Notes: generated by a model not told the origin, from the letters alone. DNA of 64,000 nucleotides from Nocardia albiluteola (GCF_018860155.1 NZ_JAHKNI010000018.1:1-64000), one strand, 5' to 3'. Shown: positions 27,264 through 37,800, counted from the stretch's first letter. Program-made: numbers and translations.

Positions 27264-28711
27264 TCACCGGCCGGGACAGCGCGCTGTGGACGCGGGACGC
27301 GGTCTCGCTCGCGGCGCTGATCGCCGAGGGCACGGTTACCGCGGCCCAGGTCGTCGAGGCGCATCTCGAGCGCATCGAGCAGGTCGATTCCGAAATCGGC
27401 GCGCTCACAACGGTATTCGCCGAGATGGCGCGCGCGGAGGCGGCCGCAGCCGACCGCAGGGTGCCGACCGGGCCGCTGCACGGGGTTCCGGTCACCGTCA
27501 AGAACAACCTCGATGTCGCGGGCAGCCCAACCACCTGGGGCGTGGCGGCCCTCGGACAGGCGGTCGCGACAGCGGACGCACCCGCGGTGGCCGCGCTGCG
27601 GCGAGCCGGGGCGATCGTCATCGGGCGAACGAATATGCCGGACTTCGCCACTCGCTGGCACACCGACAGCGACGAGGCGGGCCCGACGGTGAATCCGTGG
27701 TACCCGACCCGCAGCCCGGGCGGTTCCAGCGGCGGTGACGCTGTCGCGGTAGCCGCGGGTATGACTCCCCTCGGCCTGGGCACCGACTTCGGCGGTTCGC
27801 TGCGGATACCCGCCGCATTCTGCGGAGTCGCCTCCCTGCGCACCACGCCCGGCCGGGTGGCGGTGGCCTCGAGCCTGCCCGGAGCCGCACCCGCACCGAC
27901 GCACCAATTGTTCGCGGCGCCAGGGCCGTTGGCGCGCAGCGTGCGCGATCTGACGACCGCCTTCGAGGTCCTCGGCGACAGCGCCGACCCGCGCGATCCC
28001 GGATGGATTCCGGTGCGTGACGCGACCGATACCACCCTGCCTGCGGTCGCCGTCGCGCTCGGTGACGATATCGATCCGCAGGTACGGGCCGCGCTGCTCG
28101 CCTGCGCCGAGGTCCTCGAAAGCGCGGGATATCCGGTAGCCGAACTGGATCCGCCGCAATTGGGCGAGGTGGCGGCGGACTACGGCCGATTGGTCTCCAC
28201 CGAGGTGGTGGTCCAGCGCCGCGAAGCCATGCGGCGAGTCGGCAGCGCCGGACTGAACACCTTCATGGACGCGGCGATCGCCCTGTTCCCGCCGCTGGAT
28301 CTGGCGGGCTACATGACCGCGCTGGGTGAACGCCTCACCCGCCGTGCGGCCTGGTCCCGCTTCCTCGCGGAGCATCCGATCGTGCTCGGCCCGGTCTCGG
28401 ACGAACTGCCCTGGCCGATCGACTACGACCTCGGCGGCACCGCACAAGTCGCGACCATGTATGCGGCGCACCGCCTCACGATCGCCGCCAACTACCTGGC
28501 CCTGCCCGCGGTCACGGTCCCCGCGGGCGTCTCGGCCGAGGGTCTTCCCATCGGGGTCCAGTTGATCACCGCCCCATTCGCCGAGCGCCGCGCGCTGACT
28601 GCCGCCGCCCATATCGAAGCGGCCTTTCCGATGCCCACACCCATCTCCCCTGCCACCGACCCGGCTACCGGGGCCCAGGCTCCGTCCAGTGCCTCCGACA
28701 CGACACGGTGA
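27260..28711 (+). CDS. Amidase (amidase-signature family)
   Basis: Hydrolyses an amide to acid and ammonia using the Ser-cisSer-Lys triad. The lysine is in GVPVTVKNNLDVAG, the glycine/serine signature is PGGSSGGDAVAVAAGM with the cis-Ser, and the nucleophile is in GTDFGGSLRIPAAFCG. Length (483 aa) is normal. The GTG start has a strong site (CAGGAGGCATC) and overlaps the previous stop, so it is translationally coupled to the DUF2871 gene. The natural substrate is unknown. Pairing with an FAD oxidoreductase suggests a catabolic or detoxifying unit. Confidence 0.92.
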   Translation: MITGRDSALWTRDAVSLAALIAEGTVTAAQVVEAHLERIEQVDSEIGALTTVFAEMARAEAAAADRRVPTGPLHGVPVTVKNNLDVAGSPTTWGVAALGQAVATADAPAVAALRRAGAIVIGRTNMPDFATRWHTDSDEAGPTVNPWYPTRSPGGSSGGDAVAVAAGMTPLGLGTDFGGSLRIPAAFCGVASLRTTPGRVAVASSLPGAAPAPTHQLFAAPGPLARSVRDLTTAFEVLGDSADPRDPGWIPVRDATDTTLPAVAVALGDDIDPQVRAALLACAEVLESAGYPVAELDPPQLGEVAADYGRLVSTEVVVQRREAMRRVGSAGLNTFMDAAIALFPPLDLAGYMTALGERLTRRAAWSRFLAEHPIVLGPVSDELPWPIDYDLGGTAQVATMYAAHRLTIAANYLALPAVTVPAGVSAEGLPIGVQLITAPFAERRALTAAAHIEAAFPMPTPISPATDPATGAQAPSSASDTTR

Positions 28712-28736
28712 CCATTTTTTAGCGAAAGGAATCCAA

Positions 28737-30044
28737 ATGTCCCACAACACATTGCGATCCGCCGTGCGCGGACGGGTACTGCTGCCGGGTGACAAGGAAT
28801 TCGATACGGCACGGACGCCGTGGAATCTGAATATCGACCAGCCGGTCGCGGCCGTCGTGCACGTCGAGGACGCGGAGGATATGGCCGCCGTGGTCGGCTA
28901 CGCGCGTGACGCGGGCCTGTCGGTGACCGCACAACCCAACGGACACGGCGCCTCCGGTGATACCGCAGGTACCATCCTGGTGCGAACTCGCCGGCTCGAT
29001 CAGGCTGAGGTGGATCCGGCGCGGCGACGCGCCCGGGTCGGTGCGGGAGCCAGCTGGGGAGAGGTGCTGGCGGCCGCGGCCCCGCACGGTTTGACCGGAC
29101 TGGCCGGAAGCTCACCGGTGGTCAGCGTTGTCGGCTATACCCTCGGCGGCGGAATGTCGTGGTTCGGCCGCAAATACGGTTGGGCGGCCGATAGCGTCCG
29201 GGCCTTCGACATCGTCGACGCCGACGGCCGTCAGGCCCGGGTCACCGCAGACTCCGACCCGGACCTGTTCTGGGCATTGCGTGGCGGCGGTGGAGATTTC
29301 GCACTGGTGACGGCAATGGAGTTCGATCTGTTCGCGGCTCCGGCTTTGTTCGGTGGCCTGATGGCCTGGCCGGCCGCGCAAACCGAGGCGGTCCGTGATG
29401 CCTTCCAGTACATCGTCGAGAACGCACCCGCCGAGCTCACGGTCTGGCTCCATCGGCTGGAGCTGCCGCAGTCTCCGCCGGTCATTGCGATCGCCGCCGC
29501 CTACCTGGGCGAATCGGCGCATGGGCGGGACCTGATGCGATGGCTCGACACGATCGACGGCAAGCTCGCGGACACGCGCCGAGAATTGTCCCCGGCCGAG
29601 TTGGGCGCCATCGTCAACGAGCCCACCGCCCCAGGCCCCGGACTGCTCCGAACCGAGCTGCTGACCGAGCTCGACGAGACCGCCGCCGAGATTCTGTTGC
29701 ACGATCCGATCGATCCGATGATGGGTATCCAGCTCCGGCAGTTGGGAGGTGCGCTCGGCGAGCCGACCCGCGGCGCGGTTCCGTCGTTCGCGGAGCCCTA
29801 CGCACTGTGTCTGCAGGCGATCGGCTCGGACCCCGACACGGTTGCGGCGGTACACGCCACTCAAAAGCGCATTATTGCCGATCTGGGCGCCCGGGTCAGT
29901 GGCCGCAAACCGTATACCGTTCTATCCGCCGGCGACAGTGTCGCAGAGGTTTTCGACACCGGCACCATAGACCGGCTGCGAAAAATCAAGCAGGCCCGCG
30001 ACCCCCACGGCGTCTTCCGCGCCAACTTCCCAATCCCCCACTGA
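28737..30044 (+). CDS. FAD-binding oxidoreductase, berberine-bridge/6-hydroxynicotine oxidase type
   Basis: VAO-fold flavoprotein of 435 aa. The FAD-binding domain has TAQPNGHGASGDTAG (the PNGHG loop carrying the histidine that is often covalently linked to FAD), VSVVGYTLGGGMSWFGRKYG, and DPDLFWALRGGGGDFALVTA. The C-terminus ends DPHGVFRANFPIPH, the BBE tail. The ATG at 28737 follows GCGAAAGGA. It closes the four-gene unit and is followed by a strong hairpin. The substrate is unknown; relatives oxidise alkaloids, sugars or alcohols with O2. Confidence 0.9.
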   Translation: MSHNTLRSAVRGRVLLPGDKEFDTARTPWNLNIDQPVAAVVHVEDAEDMAAVVGYARDAGLSVTAQPNGHGASGDTAGTILVRTRRLDQAEVDPARRRARVGAGASWGEVLAAAAPHGLTGLAGSSPVVSVVGYTLGGGMSWFGRKYGWAADSVRAFDIVDADGRQARVTADSDPDLFWALRGGGGDFALVTAMEFDLFAAPALFGGLMAWPAAQTEAVRDAFQYIVENAPAELTVWLHRLELPQSPPVIAIAAAYLGESAHGRDLMRWLDTIDGKLADTRRELSPAELGAIVNEPTAPGPGLLRTELLTELDETAAEILLHDPIDPMMGIQLRQLGGALGEPTRGAVPSFAEPYALCLQAIGSDPDTVAAVHATQKRIIADLGARVSGRKPYTVLSAGDSVAEVFDTGTIDRLRKIKQARDPHGVFRANFPIPH

Positions 30045-30081
30045 CCCTTCGGTTTCGGCCCCGAGGCCAGAGGCCCGAAAT

Positions 30082-30117
30082 CACTTGCCCTGCCGGCGAT
30101 CACCGGCAGGGCAAGTG
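30082..30117. terminator. Bidirectional terminator between convergent genes
   Basis: A perfect 15-bp stem (CACTTGCCCTGCCGG and its complement) with a 6-base loop (CGATCA). It lies between the FAD oxidoreductase stop and the end of the minus-strand desaturase, and probably serves both. Confidence 0.85.
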
Positions 30118-30149
30118 GCTGCGATCCGCTTCATCCGGTGGCGCTGTGG

Positions 30150-31112
30150 TTATCTAACAGCCTGGAATGCCTTCTCCGACTTGGCGGCTTCTCGGGCGAG
30201 AAGGCGGTCGCGCTGTTCTTCGAACCGGATCACGTCGCGTCCGAGTTTGTCGAGGTAGGTACCGAGTTCTTCGCGGCTTTGCTCGCCGCGCGCGGTGAAA
30301 TCGTTGCGTTCGAAGACCTTCCAGATCTTGAGCACCGGCCGGAGGACCTCATCGAGGTGCTGACGCAGATCGTAGATGCCGTGTTTGACCATCAGCACGC
30401 CGTTTCGACGCCAGTTCGGCATGCCTGTGCCGGGCATCGCGAAATTTTTCACGACCTTGGTGATGGCTTCGATGGTTTGGTCGGGAGCCAGGTCGAACGC
30501 GGCTCCGGCGATGTTGCGGTAGAAGATCATGTGCAGGTTCTCGTCCGCGGCGATGCGTGCCAGCATGCGATCGGCGATCGGGTCGGCGCAGACGGCGCCG
30601 GTGGTGCGGTGGCTGACGCGGGTCGCGAGCTCCTGAAACGTCACGTACGCGACCTGGTCCAGCACACCGCCGAACTCCTCGGGTGCGTGGACGCCTCTGG
30701 TCAGATGGACCATCCGGTCGTTTTCGAGCGCTATCGGATCGACGCTGCGGGTGACGATCAGATAGTCGCGCATGGCAATGGCGTGTCGATTTTCTTCGGC
30801 GGTCCAGCGGCCCACCCACGTGCCCCAGGCACCATCGGTGGAGAAGTTCTGGGCGATGGTGCGGTGGTAGGAGGGCAAATTGTCCTCGGTGAGCAGATTG
30901 GTGATCATCGCGATCTTCGCGACCTCGGACAGCCGGGATTGGTCCGGGTCCCAATCGGTTCCGCCCAGCGCGGCGAAGTTGCGGCCCTGATCCCAGGGCA
31001 CGTAGTCGTGCGGATACCAGTCCTTGGCGATCAGCAGGTGCCGGTCGATATTCTCGCCGACCACCGGCTCCAATGCGGTCAAAAGCTCGAGCTGCGTCAA
31101 ATCTGTCGCCAT
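30150..31112 (-). CDS. Acyl-ACP desaturase (soluble ferritin-like fold)
   Basis: Soluble di-iron desaturase family (DesA1/DesA2 of mycobacteria), which introduces a double bond into acyl-ACP and feeds unsaturated or mycolic acid synthesis. The two di-iron motifs are visible: EENRH (in WTAEENRHAIAMRDYL) and DENLH (in IAADENLHMIFYRN). The protein is 320 aa, normal for the actinobacterial type. The second helix pair carries FQELATRVSHR. It is monocistronic and divergent from the UvrA-like gene, with 344 bp between the starts. Confidence 0.92.
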   Translation of the reverse strand: MATDLTQLELLTALEPVVGENIDRHLLIAKDWYPHDYVPWDQGRNFAALGGTDWDPDQSRLSEVAKIAMITNLLTEDNLPSYHRTIAQNFSTDGAWGTWVGRWTAEENRHAIAMRDYLIVTRSVDPIALENDRMVHLTRGVHAPEEFGGVLDQVAYVTFQELATRVSHRTTGAVCADPIADRMLARIAADENLHMIFYRNIAGAAFDLAPDQTIEAITKVVKNFAMPGTGMPNWRRNGVLMVKHGIYDLRQHLDEVLRPVLKIWKVFERNDFTARGEQSREELGTYLDKLGRDVIRFEEQRDRLLAREAAKSEKAFQAVR

Positions 31113-31456
31113 GCAACGCCCTCCATAGTGTGTGAGAACAACTGCAGTCGTTTCCTGGATGCGGCTACCGGGAGCAGCCGGCCGAACTTCCGGTGTCGAT
31201 AGCGCCGCCTCGGTTCAGGTGCCGCAGACAAGGTGATTCCGACGACGGTGTCGGGAGTATAGCGTCCGGATCACCCTGGTGGATAAGCTCGACTGGCCTC
31301 GCAGCCCTTCTGATGTGGGCGTTTTGTCCGATGATGACGGACATCGGTACCCTTCCAGATCGACGGCACATGGCAATATTTTGGCAACCATCGGTTGGTA
31401 GCATCGACGTCCAGTGCCATGCCGAGCCCACCTCGCGACCGGATCGGAGTGCTGTG
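31113..31456. promoter_or_regulatory. Divergent promoter region, desaturase / UvrA-like gene
   Basis: 344 bp between two divergent starts. I see no gene. A short inverted repeat (CAACC ATC GGTTG, 31385-31397) follows an A/T-rich segment (31370-31384) and could be an operator for the UvrA-like gene; this is weak. Confidence 0.4.
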
Positions 31457-33838
31457 ATGGTGGATTCATTCGTCCGGGTTCGCGGGGCCCGAGTGCACAA
31501 CCTGCGCGATGTCGAGGTGGCGATCCCGCGAGATGCCCTGGTGGCCTTCACCGGCGTCTCGGGTTCGGGCAAGTCGTCGCTCGCGTTCGGCACCCTGTAC
31601 GCGGAATCGCAACGGAGGTACCTGGAATCGGTGGCACCGTACGCCCGTCGATTGCTCCACCAGGTACCCGCTCCGGAGGTGGACGACATCACCGGTTTGC
31701 CGCCGACGGTGGCGCTCGCGCAGCGGCGGTCCGCACCGTCGTCGCGATCGACGGTCGGCACGGTGACCGCGATCTCGAACTCGCTGCGGATGCTGATGTC
31801 CCGCGAGGGCGACTACCCACCCGGACCGGCCCGCGAGGGTCCGGGCCACTATCCGGCCGGCACCAATCGGCTGTATTCGGATGCCTTCTCGCCGAACACG
31901 ATCGAGGGCGCGTGCCCGCGCTGCCACGGGCAGGGCGTGGTTCACGAGGCGACCGAATCGTCGATGGTCCCGGATCAGTCGCGCAGTATCCGAGACGGAG
32001 CCGTCGCGTCCTGGCCCGGCGCGTGGCAGGGCAAGAACCTCCGCGACATCCTGGCCGCCCTGGGCTACGACATCGACCGGCCCTGGCGGGATCTGCCTGC
32101 CGCGGAACGGAATTGGATCCTGTTCACCGACGAGCAGCCGGTGGTGACCGTGCACCCCGAGCGGGAGGCCCACCGGATCCAGCGGCCCTACCAGGGGACC
32201 TACTCCAGTGCCCGGCGGATACTGCTTCGTTCCTATGCGGAGTCCAAGAGCGAGGCCACCCGCCGACGGGCCGCGGAGTTCCTGCACACCACGGTCTGCC
32301 CAGTGTGTGCCGGTCGGCGCTTGAAACCGGAAGCGCTGGCGGTGACCTTCGCCGGGTACAACATCATCGAACTGGCGGCGCTGCCGTTGCGCGAGCTGGC
32401 GGCGGTCCTGCGCCCGTACCGGGAGGGCACCGGGGCGGCCGCGGTGTTGACCGAGGATCTGACGAGCCGGATCGATGTCCTGATCGAACTCGGGCTCGGC
32501 TATCTGAGCGTCGATCGGGAGAGCCCGACCCTGTCCGCGGGCGAGCTGCAGCGCCTGCGCCTCGGAACGCAGTTGCGGTCCGGATTGTTCGGTGTCGTCT
32601 ACATTCTCGACGAACCCTCGGCGGGGCTGCATCCCGCGGACACCGCGGCGCTGTCCACCGTGCTGGGCCGGCTGAAGACGTCCGGCAACAGCGTCTTCCT
32701 CGTCGAGCACGACCTGGATGTGGTGCGCACCGCCGACTGGGTGGTCGACGTGGGACCGGGCGCCGGCGTGCACGGCGGCCGGGTGCTGTACAGCGGTGCG
32801 GTCGACGGCCTGCGCGAGGTGACCGAATCCGTCACGCGCCCATACCTGTTCGGCGACATCGCGCGTCCGCGCCGTCCGTCGCGGACGGCCACCGGAACCT
32901 TGCCGCTGCGCGACGTGACGAGCCACAACCTGACCGGGGTCGACGTCGACATCCCGCTCGGGGTCTTCACGGCGATCACCGGCGTCTCCGGGTCCGGCAA
33001 ATCCACTCTGTTGCATGCGATTTCGTCCGGCGCCCCACAGGATCCGGCAGTCACCCGGGTGGTGGACGTCGACCAGCAGCCGATCGGCCGCACCCCACGA
33101 TCGAATCTCGCCACCTACACCGGATTGTTCGACGTCGTCCGAAAACTGTTCGCCGGCACCGACATCGCGCGGGCACGCGACTACGGCGTGAGCCGGTTCT
33201 CGTTCAACGTCCCCGGCGGACGCTGCCCCACCTGCGAGGGCGAGGGCTACATCACCGTCGAACTGCTCTTCCTGCCCAGCACCGAGAGTCCCTGCCCCGA
33301 ATGTCACGGCGCCCGATACAACGCCGAGACGCTCGAGGTCGTCTACCGGGACAGCACGATCGCCGAGGTGCTGGACCTGCCGGTCGACCGAGCCCTCGAC
33401 TTCCTCGGTGACGTCCCCGCGGCGGCACGCGCCCTGCGGACCCTGGCCGACGTCGGCCTGGGTTACCTGCGACTCGGTCAACCCGCCACCGAACTGTCGG
33501 GCGGAGAAGCACAACGGGTGAAACTGGCCACCGAACTCCAGCGCGTACGCCGCGCCGGAACGATCTACCTGCTCGACGAACCCACCACCGGCCTGCATCC
33601 CGCCGACACCGATGTCCTGCTCACCCAGCTGAACGCACTGGTCGACGGCGGAGCCACCGTCGTGGTGGTCGAGCACGACCTGACGGTCGTCGCGCAGGCC
33701 GATTACGTCATCGATTTGGGGCCCGGTGGCGGTACCGACGGCGGCCGGATCGTCGTACAGGGCACACCTGATCGAGTTGCGGCCGATCGCACCGGCCGGA
33801 CCGCACCGTACCTCCGCGCGCACCTCGTCGGCGGGTAG
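31457..33838 (+). CDS. UvrA-like ATP-binding protein (class II, drug-resistance type)
   Basis: 793-aa double ABC ATPase of the UvrA family. The first Walker A is TGVSGSGKSSLAFGTLYAES and the second ITGVSGSGKSTLLHAISSG. Signature motifs are LSAGELQRLRLGTQL and LSGGEAQRVKLATEL, with Walker B VYILDEPSAGLHP and IYLLDEPTTGLHP. Zinc-finger cysteines are CPRCHGQG plus CPVCAGRRL, and CPTCEGEG plus CPECHGARYN. It is about 150 residues shorter than UvrA, as in class II UvrA2/DrrC proteins linked to resistance against DNA-binding drugs. The ATG at 31457 places the first ABC domain at the N-terminus. No UvrB or UvrC lies nearby. Confidence 0.9.
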   Translation: MVDSFVRVRGARVHNLRDVEVAIPRDALVAFTGVSGSGKSSLAFGTLYAESQRRYLESVAPYARRLLHQVPAPEVDDITGLPPTVALAQRRSAPSSRSTVGTVTAISNSLRMLMSREGDYPPGPAREGPGHYPAGTNRLYSDAFSPNTIEGACPRCHGQGVVHEATESSMVPDQSRSIRDGAVASWPGAWQGKNLRDILAALGYDIDRPWRDLPAAERNWILFTDEQPVVTVHPEREAHRIQRPYQGTYSSARRILLRSYAESKSEATRRRAAEFLHTTVCPVCAGRRLKPEALAVTFAGYNIIELAALPLRELAAVLRPYREGTGAAAVLTEDLTSRIDVLIELGLGYLSVDRESPTLSAGELQRLRLGTQLRSGLFGVVYILDEPSAGLHPADTAALSTVLGRLKTSGNSVFLVEHDLDVVRTADWVVDVGPGAGVHGGRVLYSGAVDGLREVTESVTRPYLFGDIARPRRPSRTATGTLPLRDVTSHNLTGVDVDIPLGVFTAITGVSGSGKSTLLHAISSGAPQDPAVTRVVDVDQQPIGRTPRSNLATYTGLFDVVRKLFAGTDIARARDYGVSRFSFNVPGGRCPTCEGEGYITVELLFLPSTESPCPECHGARYNAETLEVVYRDSTIAEVLDLPVDRALDFLGDVPAAARALRTLADVGLGYLRLGQPATELSGGEAQRVKLATELQRVRRAGTIYLLDEPTTGLHPADTDVLLTQLNALVDGGATVVVVEHDLTVVAQADYVIDLGPGGGTDGGRIVVQGTPDRVAADRTGRTAPYLRAHLVGG

Positions 33839-33963
33839 TGCGTCGGCAACCGGCCGGGTCGCCGCCACGCCATCATCACTGCAGCATCGGCGACAGTGGC
33901 TGTGCAGCATCGGTTCGACGCTGGTCGCTCAGTTGTCCTGCGGGAAGCCGGGGTTGCTGTTCC

Positions 33964-34092
33964 GACGTGCGGGTGGTCGGCGGTGCGGGCGATCTGGGCG
34001 CGGACGTGATCGCCCGGGCACCGGACGGCCGTCGGATCATGTTGCAGGCCAAAAGATATCGCAACGACCGCAGCGTGGGCAGCCAGGATGTT
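33964..34092 (+). pseudogene. Mrr-type restriction endonuclease fragment
   Basis: About 43 residues (VRVVGGAGDLGADVIARAPD, then IMLQAKRYRND) carry the core of a PD-(D/E)xK Mrr nuclease: G-x-x-D-x-G-A-D followed by the QxK of LQAKRY. The upstream part of the domain is frame-disrupted and the downstream part switches to an unrelated monooxygenase sequence. This is a relic of a separate gene, not part of the large nuclease-STAND protein on the other strand. Confidence 0.7.
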
Positions 34093-34098
34093 TCGGGA

Positions 34099-34203
34099 TC
34101 CTCGATCCGCTACGACCTCGGCAACGAGCACCCACTGGTCGGCCGCGACACCCCGGACTTTCGCCTGGAGGACGGCACCCGCCTCGGCGACCAGGCTCGC
34201 GGC
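34099..34203 (+). pseudogene. FAD-dependent monooxygenase, C-terminal fragment
   Basis: In frame with the Mrr fragment, the sequence continues SIRYDLGNEHPLVGRDTPDF and RLEDGTRLGDQARG. The pattern (Y-D-L-G-x-x-H-P-L-V-G-R-x-x-P-D-F-x-L-x-D-G-T-R-L) belongs to the C-terminal thioredoxin-like domain of aromatic-ring hydroxylases such as rifampicin- or phenol-monooxygenase types. Only about 35 residues remain, so this is a scrambled remnant. Confidence 0.65.
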
Positions 34204-34205
34204 CC

Positions 34206-34345
34206 GCAGCGATGGCCCCGATCATCTCCACGGCCTTGGGGTCACGCAGGATCGGCCGGGCTCTGCCGGTTTCGGTGGCGCGGCCGTAGAGCGGAATCAG
34301 CGGCGTCTCCTGAACTTCGCCCAGATCGACGGCATCGATGGCCAT
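34206..34345 (-). pseudogene. TcmP/LCMT-type methyltransferase, N-terminal fragment
   Basis: The minus strand reads MAIDAVDLGEVQETPLIPLY, then GRATETGRARPILRDPKAVE, the typical N-terminus of actinobacterial class I methyltransferases of the leucine-carboxyl / TcmP family. Similarity stops after about 47 residues, where the DNA becomes the monooxygenase fragment. The start is intact but the SAM-binding domain is missing. Confidence 0.7.
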
Positions 34346-34370
34346 ACCAACTCCTTAATGACAAACGTTT

Positions 34371-34790
34371 TCAATAAAGATAGCCCGGATATGCCCGCAC
34401 CGCGACATGGTGCGCCGGCACCGTGACCGAATTTATGCAGCGTCCCAGCACGTTCGACAGCAGCCGCCTCGTCCATGTCCGTATTGGCGCGCGAAGCTGC
34501 CCTGAAGGTCTCGACACCGCAACTCGGTTCGCGTTTCGCCGCTCCTTGACCGTGCGGGCGTCATGACCCGCTCCCGTCCCCGACAAGCCACGCCGACGCA
34601 TCGACACCCTATGGCGACGCAAGATCTCGCTGACCGTCCGCCGCTCGATCCCGAACCGAACCCCCAACTGATACACCATCGCTCCACCCTCGTAACCGGC
34701 GATCAGCTCTGGGGCCTGACCATCATCGAGACGACGAACCCGCCCATCAGCACCCACCGAATTGATCCGGAGTTCGGGGACGGCGGCCAC
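34371..34790 (-). pseudogene. Recombinase-like HTH fragment
   Basis: Residues about 20-70 of this frame (RLDDGQAPELIAGYEGGAMV, GIERRTVSEILRRHRVSMRR) match the helix-turn-helix found at the C-terminus of serine recombinases and invertases (YxxGxxVxxLxxRFGIxRRTVSxxLxRxGVxxRRRG). The catalytic resolvase domain is absent and the rest of the frame has no family-like character. It ends 63 bp from the C-terminal end of the nuclease-STAND gene on the same strand. Confidence 0.5.
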
Positions 34791-34853
34791 CGGATGGTTC
34801 GGATTGATTATCAGCTTCGTCAGCGCTTCCGATGGCTGGCGAATCTCCCGCGG

Positions 34854-37800
34854 CTACTCAGCTGCAAGTTGCAGGGGCATGGCCTCGGGGTTGCCGCGCT
34901 CGACCATCGTGTCGACGATCCGCAGGAAGACCTTCATCCGCGATGACTGCGGTTCAATGGCTGGACGAAGATCGGTGAGCCAGACGGCGAGTGCTCGGGA
35001 CCAGCCGGCACCACCGTATTCGCCGTCAAGCAGCCGCTCGACGTGATCGAGTCCGGCGGTAATTTGCCAGGCGACAGCCGTCGTTCGCGCGAAGCGGACA
35101 AACCGATCCATCGCATCCAATTGTCCGGCGACGAACGGAATCCAGCGTTCGATCAGACCGTCAATCGCTGCGGGACTGATCCACTCCGCGGTGGCCTCTG
35201 CGACGATTTCGTCGGGGTGTCGCCTATCCGGCTGGAACATGACGGCTAAGGCGAACTCATGAACCGCACTCAGCCGCGCGGTAGTCGGCGCAGGCAATAG
35301 ATATTCCAACCGGTCGTTGGGTTCCGGCTGACGGTTGTCCAGCACAAGGGTCATTACCGAAGGCCAAATTGACGGCAAGGCTCGCCGAGCGTCCGCGTGG
35401 TGCGTAGCGTGCCAGGTCAACCCGTACAGCAGGCCACTCAGAGCCGCGGGACTGCCCGCGAACGCCTCCAGCTGCCGACGTAGGGGGTCGAAATCGCCTT
35501 TGGCCGCACGATCGAACAGGAGCCGCGGAATATGCTTGTCCGAGTTTTCCGGATCGGCGTGGCTCATTGGCCGTTTGCTCTCCCCGACCATGCACGAACG
35601 ATAGACCGCCAGCAAGGGCTCGAAGAGCGTTGTTGCTTCTTCATTTACGCAGCATGTGCTCGCGGAAGCCTCGGCGCACGCCACGATCGGACCGACAAGG
35701 GCGTGCCGATTCGGTCGTTCAAGGGTCGACAGCAGCTCACGGACGCCGACATGGGGATCGATTTGTTGCCCATAGCCGGGCGCGTTGTAGCGCAGCCAGG
35801 TTTCGACCGCAGACCATGCGATGTCATGACGGCATCGACCTGACTGTGGGAACGCGCGACACGGCGCAGCCCAGACGGCCGATGCGCCCCCCGATGCCAG
35901 CGCACTCCCAAAGCCGCTCAGCAACTCGGTCGCGAGGTGTAGGAACGCGCCGGCCAGCTGGTCTCCGCTGATGTTGAGTTGGTCATACCGGGGAGCTAGG
36001 AGAGTGAGCAGGCCGTTTCCTGTGTCCGGATTGCCGCTCAGATATCGTCCGACGCGCTCCATTTCGTCGCCAGTGGAACGGCAGCCCTCGACGAAGATGG
36101 CGACTGCCCACTGCATGTCTTCTTCACTGAGAGAGGTAGCTCCAGCGCTGAAAGCGGTGATGGCGGCCAGACTGATGCTTTCCGCCGTGCGCCTCGCCGA
36201 ACGGTCCTGGTCATAAGGTGCGATGGTAGCCAAGCGCCGGATAGCCGACAGATCCGCCGCCAGCTCCGTATGCGTCGGGACCTTGTCGTCGCGCAGCTTC
36301 AGGTCGTATTTGAACTCCAACTCGTGAAATCTTCGTACCGGTGCCTCATCCGGGCAGGTCTCGTCCGGTATGGGTTCGGGTTCTGCAGGCGGCTGATAGT
36401 CGATGCCGACGACGGTGCCGTCCTGCGTTTGGAGGTGATAGTTGGCACTCTCGAACAGCATTGACCATCGCCGACCGCGCTCGGCCACGCCGCCGCCGAT
36501 GGCCTGACTTCGGCGTGCCAGCTCGGTGCCGATGCCTGCCAGCAATGCGATGTACTCGTCTGAACCCGCGGACAATGCGGCTGCCATCAGCGTCGCTGCC
36601 GCACTTGACAGCCAATAGCGCTCCTGTGGCTGCGACCTCCATTCAGGGACCTCGGTCCCCGCGTGAAGCCGTTCGCAATAGCTGTAACTCTGCCATTCCA
36701 GTTCCCAGACTTCGGGTTGCGTGAGCCAGCAGTCGAGTTCGTCTTCAACCTTGTCGATGTGCTCGATGAGCAGTGTGACGACTAGTGCAGGCATCGCAAG
36801 GTTCGTACAGTCGTGCAACATCAGTTCCACGATCTCGGCGACCGAAGGGCCCGGAGCGTTCAAGAAGCTGCTGACATGTCGCTCTAGCGCGGATAACGCT
36901 GAGACGGCAGGCATATCCATTGAGGAGAACGGGTGACCACCCCAACGCCAGTTCCAGACAAGATAATTGCCGTGACAGTAGCGGCGTGAACCGTCTGGAA
37001 ATTCCAGCTCAATGCCCCTGGAACTTCGACCCACCCTACTGGCGGAGCTTTCAGCGCGCCGATTGAGTATTGATTGAATGGTGCTAAACGCAACCGATGG
37101 AATGGTCTCGAGTAGCACGGCGAACGGCCCGAGGTCAGGATCGGGCGCGGCCTTACGCTCAATTAGCTTTCCTGCGTCCTTATGATCGCCGCCATTGCCA
37201 TAATATAGTATAGCCAAGTCGGCTAAGAGTTTCGGATTATATTGCGCCAGAGATGAAATCGACCAGTGATGTTCGACCGCTGGTTGCAGGGACGAGCTGC
37301 TCCGCCCATCGCAGCCGCGCAGGAATCTCTCGGTGCGAGAGTCCAGATCCGAGCCCAGCAGGGAAAGGGCTTCGATCAAGAATGGGCTGATCGCGCCGAA
37401 TGTGTACTTACGCTTGCTGTCCTGTTCGGCGTCGGCCAAGGCCGCATCTCGCACCCGCGCGCGAAGCGGCGTCCGACCGGTACCGTGATGGACGAGTCCA
37501 CGCAGCCAGGCGAGGACAACCCGCTCGACTGCGCCATCGGGCCGGAGGTGCGTTTTTCGAGAGTCCAGGGGAGGCCGGACATACGCGAACTCGACGAGCG
37601 GTGCCAGAACAGCTGGGTCGCCGACCCCGGCCCGGGTATGCCGATGGAAGGCCAAGCGGAGAAGATCATCGCGGTACTGTTCGGTCGCTGTCGGCCAGAT
37701 TTCTGCGTGAACCTGCGGCGCTGCCCCATGTGTCATGAGCGCCTCCAGCGGCAACTCTGCCCAGCGGTAGCCGAATTCCATTGCTAAATCACGGAACACG

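Noticed and set aside
31466..33910. 814-codon minus-strand frame opposite the UvrA-like gene
   Set aside because: The plus strand encodes all Walker, signature and zinc motifs of UvrA. The antisense frame is a codon-bias shadow.
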